A stretch of DNA of 64,000 nucleotides from Littorina saxatilis (taxonomy: Eukaryota; Mollusca; Gastropoda; Littorinimorpha; Littorinidae): the NCBI RefSeq assembly GCF_037325665.1, contig NC_090260.1:48828467-48892466 (forward strand). Direction: 5' to 3'. Position 1 is the stretch's first letter. Every line of letters starts with the position of its first letter. Both the position numbers and the translations under genes were made by a program. Under the pieces are notes generated by a model that saw only the letters and a program-made list of their open reading frames with translations, had not been told where the DNA came from and searched no databases. This document shows, in pieces, positions 43,423 through 64,000 of this stretch.

Positions 43423-43793
43423 GCTCCCCCGCGGGTTAGGGGGAAGAATTTACCCGATGCTCCCCAGCATGTCGTAAGAGGCGACTAACGGATTCTGTTT
43501 CTTCTTTTACCCTTGTTAAGTGTTTCTTGTATAGAATATAGTCAATGTTTGTAAAGATTTTAGTCAAGCAGTATGTAAGAAATGTTAAGTCCTTTGTACT
43601 GGAAACTTGCATTCTCCCAGTAAGGTAATATATTGTACTACGCTACAAGCCCCTGGAGCAATTTTTTGATTAGTGCTTTAGTGAACAAGAAACAATTAAC
43701 AAGTGGCTCTATCCCATCTCCCCCCCTTTCCCCGTCGTTATATAACCTTCGTGGTTGAAAACGACGTTAAACACCAAATAAAGAAAGAAAGAA
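43423..43793 (+). mobile_element. SINE family G, full copy, 10-bp target duplication
   Basis: Starts near CCCCGCGGGTTAGGGGGAAG, contains the hairpin-like GTCGTAAGAGGCGAC, ends CCTTCGTGGTTGAAAACGAC and AAATAAAGAAAGAAAG. ATGACCACTT (43413-43422) and ATGACCGCTT (43794-43803) flank it, differing at one base. No clear tRNA A/B boxes, so the head type is unassigned. Confidence 0.88.
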
Positions 43794-43919
43794 ATGACCG
43801 CTTTGGACAGGGTTGACTGTGTGTTAGGATGAAGAAAGTATTCAGATCAGACAGTAATTAACATTTGAATACAATGCACCAGTTAATCATTTAATTTAAT
43901 TAATGATGGTGTGTATTCT

Positions 43920-44045
43920 TGACATGCTAGGTAGCCAGTGCTAGGTAGCCAGTCTTGACATACTAGGTAGCCAGTCTTGACATGCTAGGTAGCCAGTCTT
44001 GACATGCTAGGTAGCCAGTCTTGACATGCTAGGTAGCCAGTCTAG
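43920..44045. repeat. 22-bp minisatellite, about six copies
   Basis: TGCTAGGTAGCCAGTCTTGACA is repeated with two variant copies; each unit is slightly longer than the core GCTAGGTAGCCAGTCTTGAC. It lies 140 bp upstream of the first ILF2 coding exon. Confidence 0.92.
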
Positions 44046-44187
44046 CACTTCTGCTTCTTCTGCATTGTATCTGTGTGTGATTCTATATCCCAAAATGAGT
44101 GAATTACTTCTTAAACCATTAGGATGATGATAATTAATAGTTTGATTCTGACACTTTTCAAATGTGATTGTTGTGTTGCAGTACAAG

Positions 44188-64000
<19,813 letters not shown>

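Overview
The window looks like intron-rich, repeat-dense nuclear DNA of a lophotrochozoan, most likely a gastropod mollusc. This is an inference from three things: host genes with GT-AG introns, several tRNA-headed SINE families with short target duplications, and very heavy micro- and minisatellite content. No operons, rRNA genes or functional tRNA genes were seen. About nine tenths of the sequence is introns, mobile-element remains and tandem arrays.

Layout. 1-8.4 kb: simple repeats, an inverted-repeat element (255-1833), the damaged 3' end of an NHL-propeller gene (2583-3264), a 66-bp minisatellite and two well-bounded SINEs. 8.4-12.4 kb: a complete hAT DNA transposon with 19-bp terminal repeats, a 6-bp target duplication and a seven-exon transposase carrying one small frameshifting insertion. 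12.4-17 kb: unassigned C-poor DNA, a LINE scrap and small minisatellites. 17.0-20.6 kb: about 76 copies of a 46-bp unit, starting beside a Helitron-like terminus and ending 27 bp from the stop codon of a lectin gene. 20.6-25.2 kb (minus strand): a complete three-exon gene for a secreted 248-residue protein with a PAN-like domain and a C-type lectin domain.

25.3-37.7 kb is an element graveyard. It holds a mariner-type MITE with perfect 36-bp ends, several copies of a family ending in ATTTAGTCAAG with an embedded CA tract, a G-run tandem array invaded by a 1.3-kb array of TTGGCCAA palindromes, a 485-bp near-perfect palindrome, and hAT-like MITEs with 5-bp target duplications. 37.8-42.6 kb is an internally decayed Mutator-like element with about 220-bp terminal inverted repeats.

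42.6-64 kb (plus strand) is the ILF2/NF45 gene. A likely non-coding first exon lies just outside the Mutator-like element. Eleven coding exons (311 codons) can be read with consistent phase, and the last exons lie beyond the window. Its introns hold a 2.4-kb array of a 36-bp unit, a partial duplication of one coding exon with its splice donor, and nested SINEs and MITEs. The lectin and ILF2 genes have no visible functional link. ILF2 is a housekeeping RNA-binding partner of NF90-type proteins, while the lectin is a secreted recognition-type protein.
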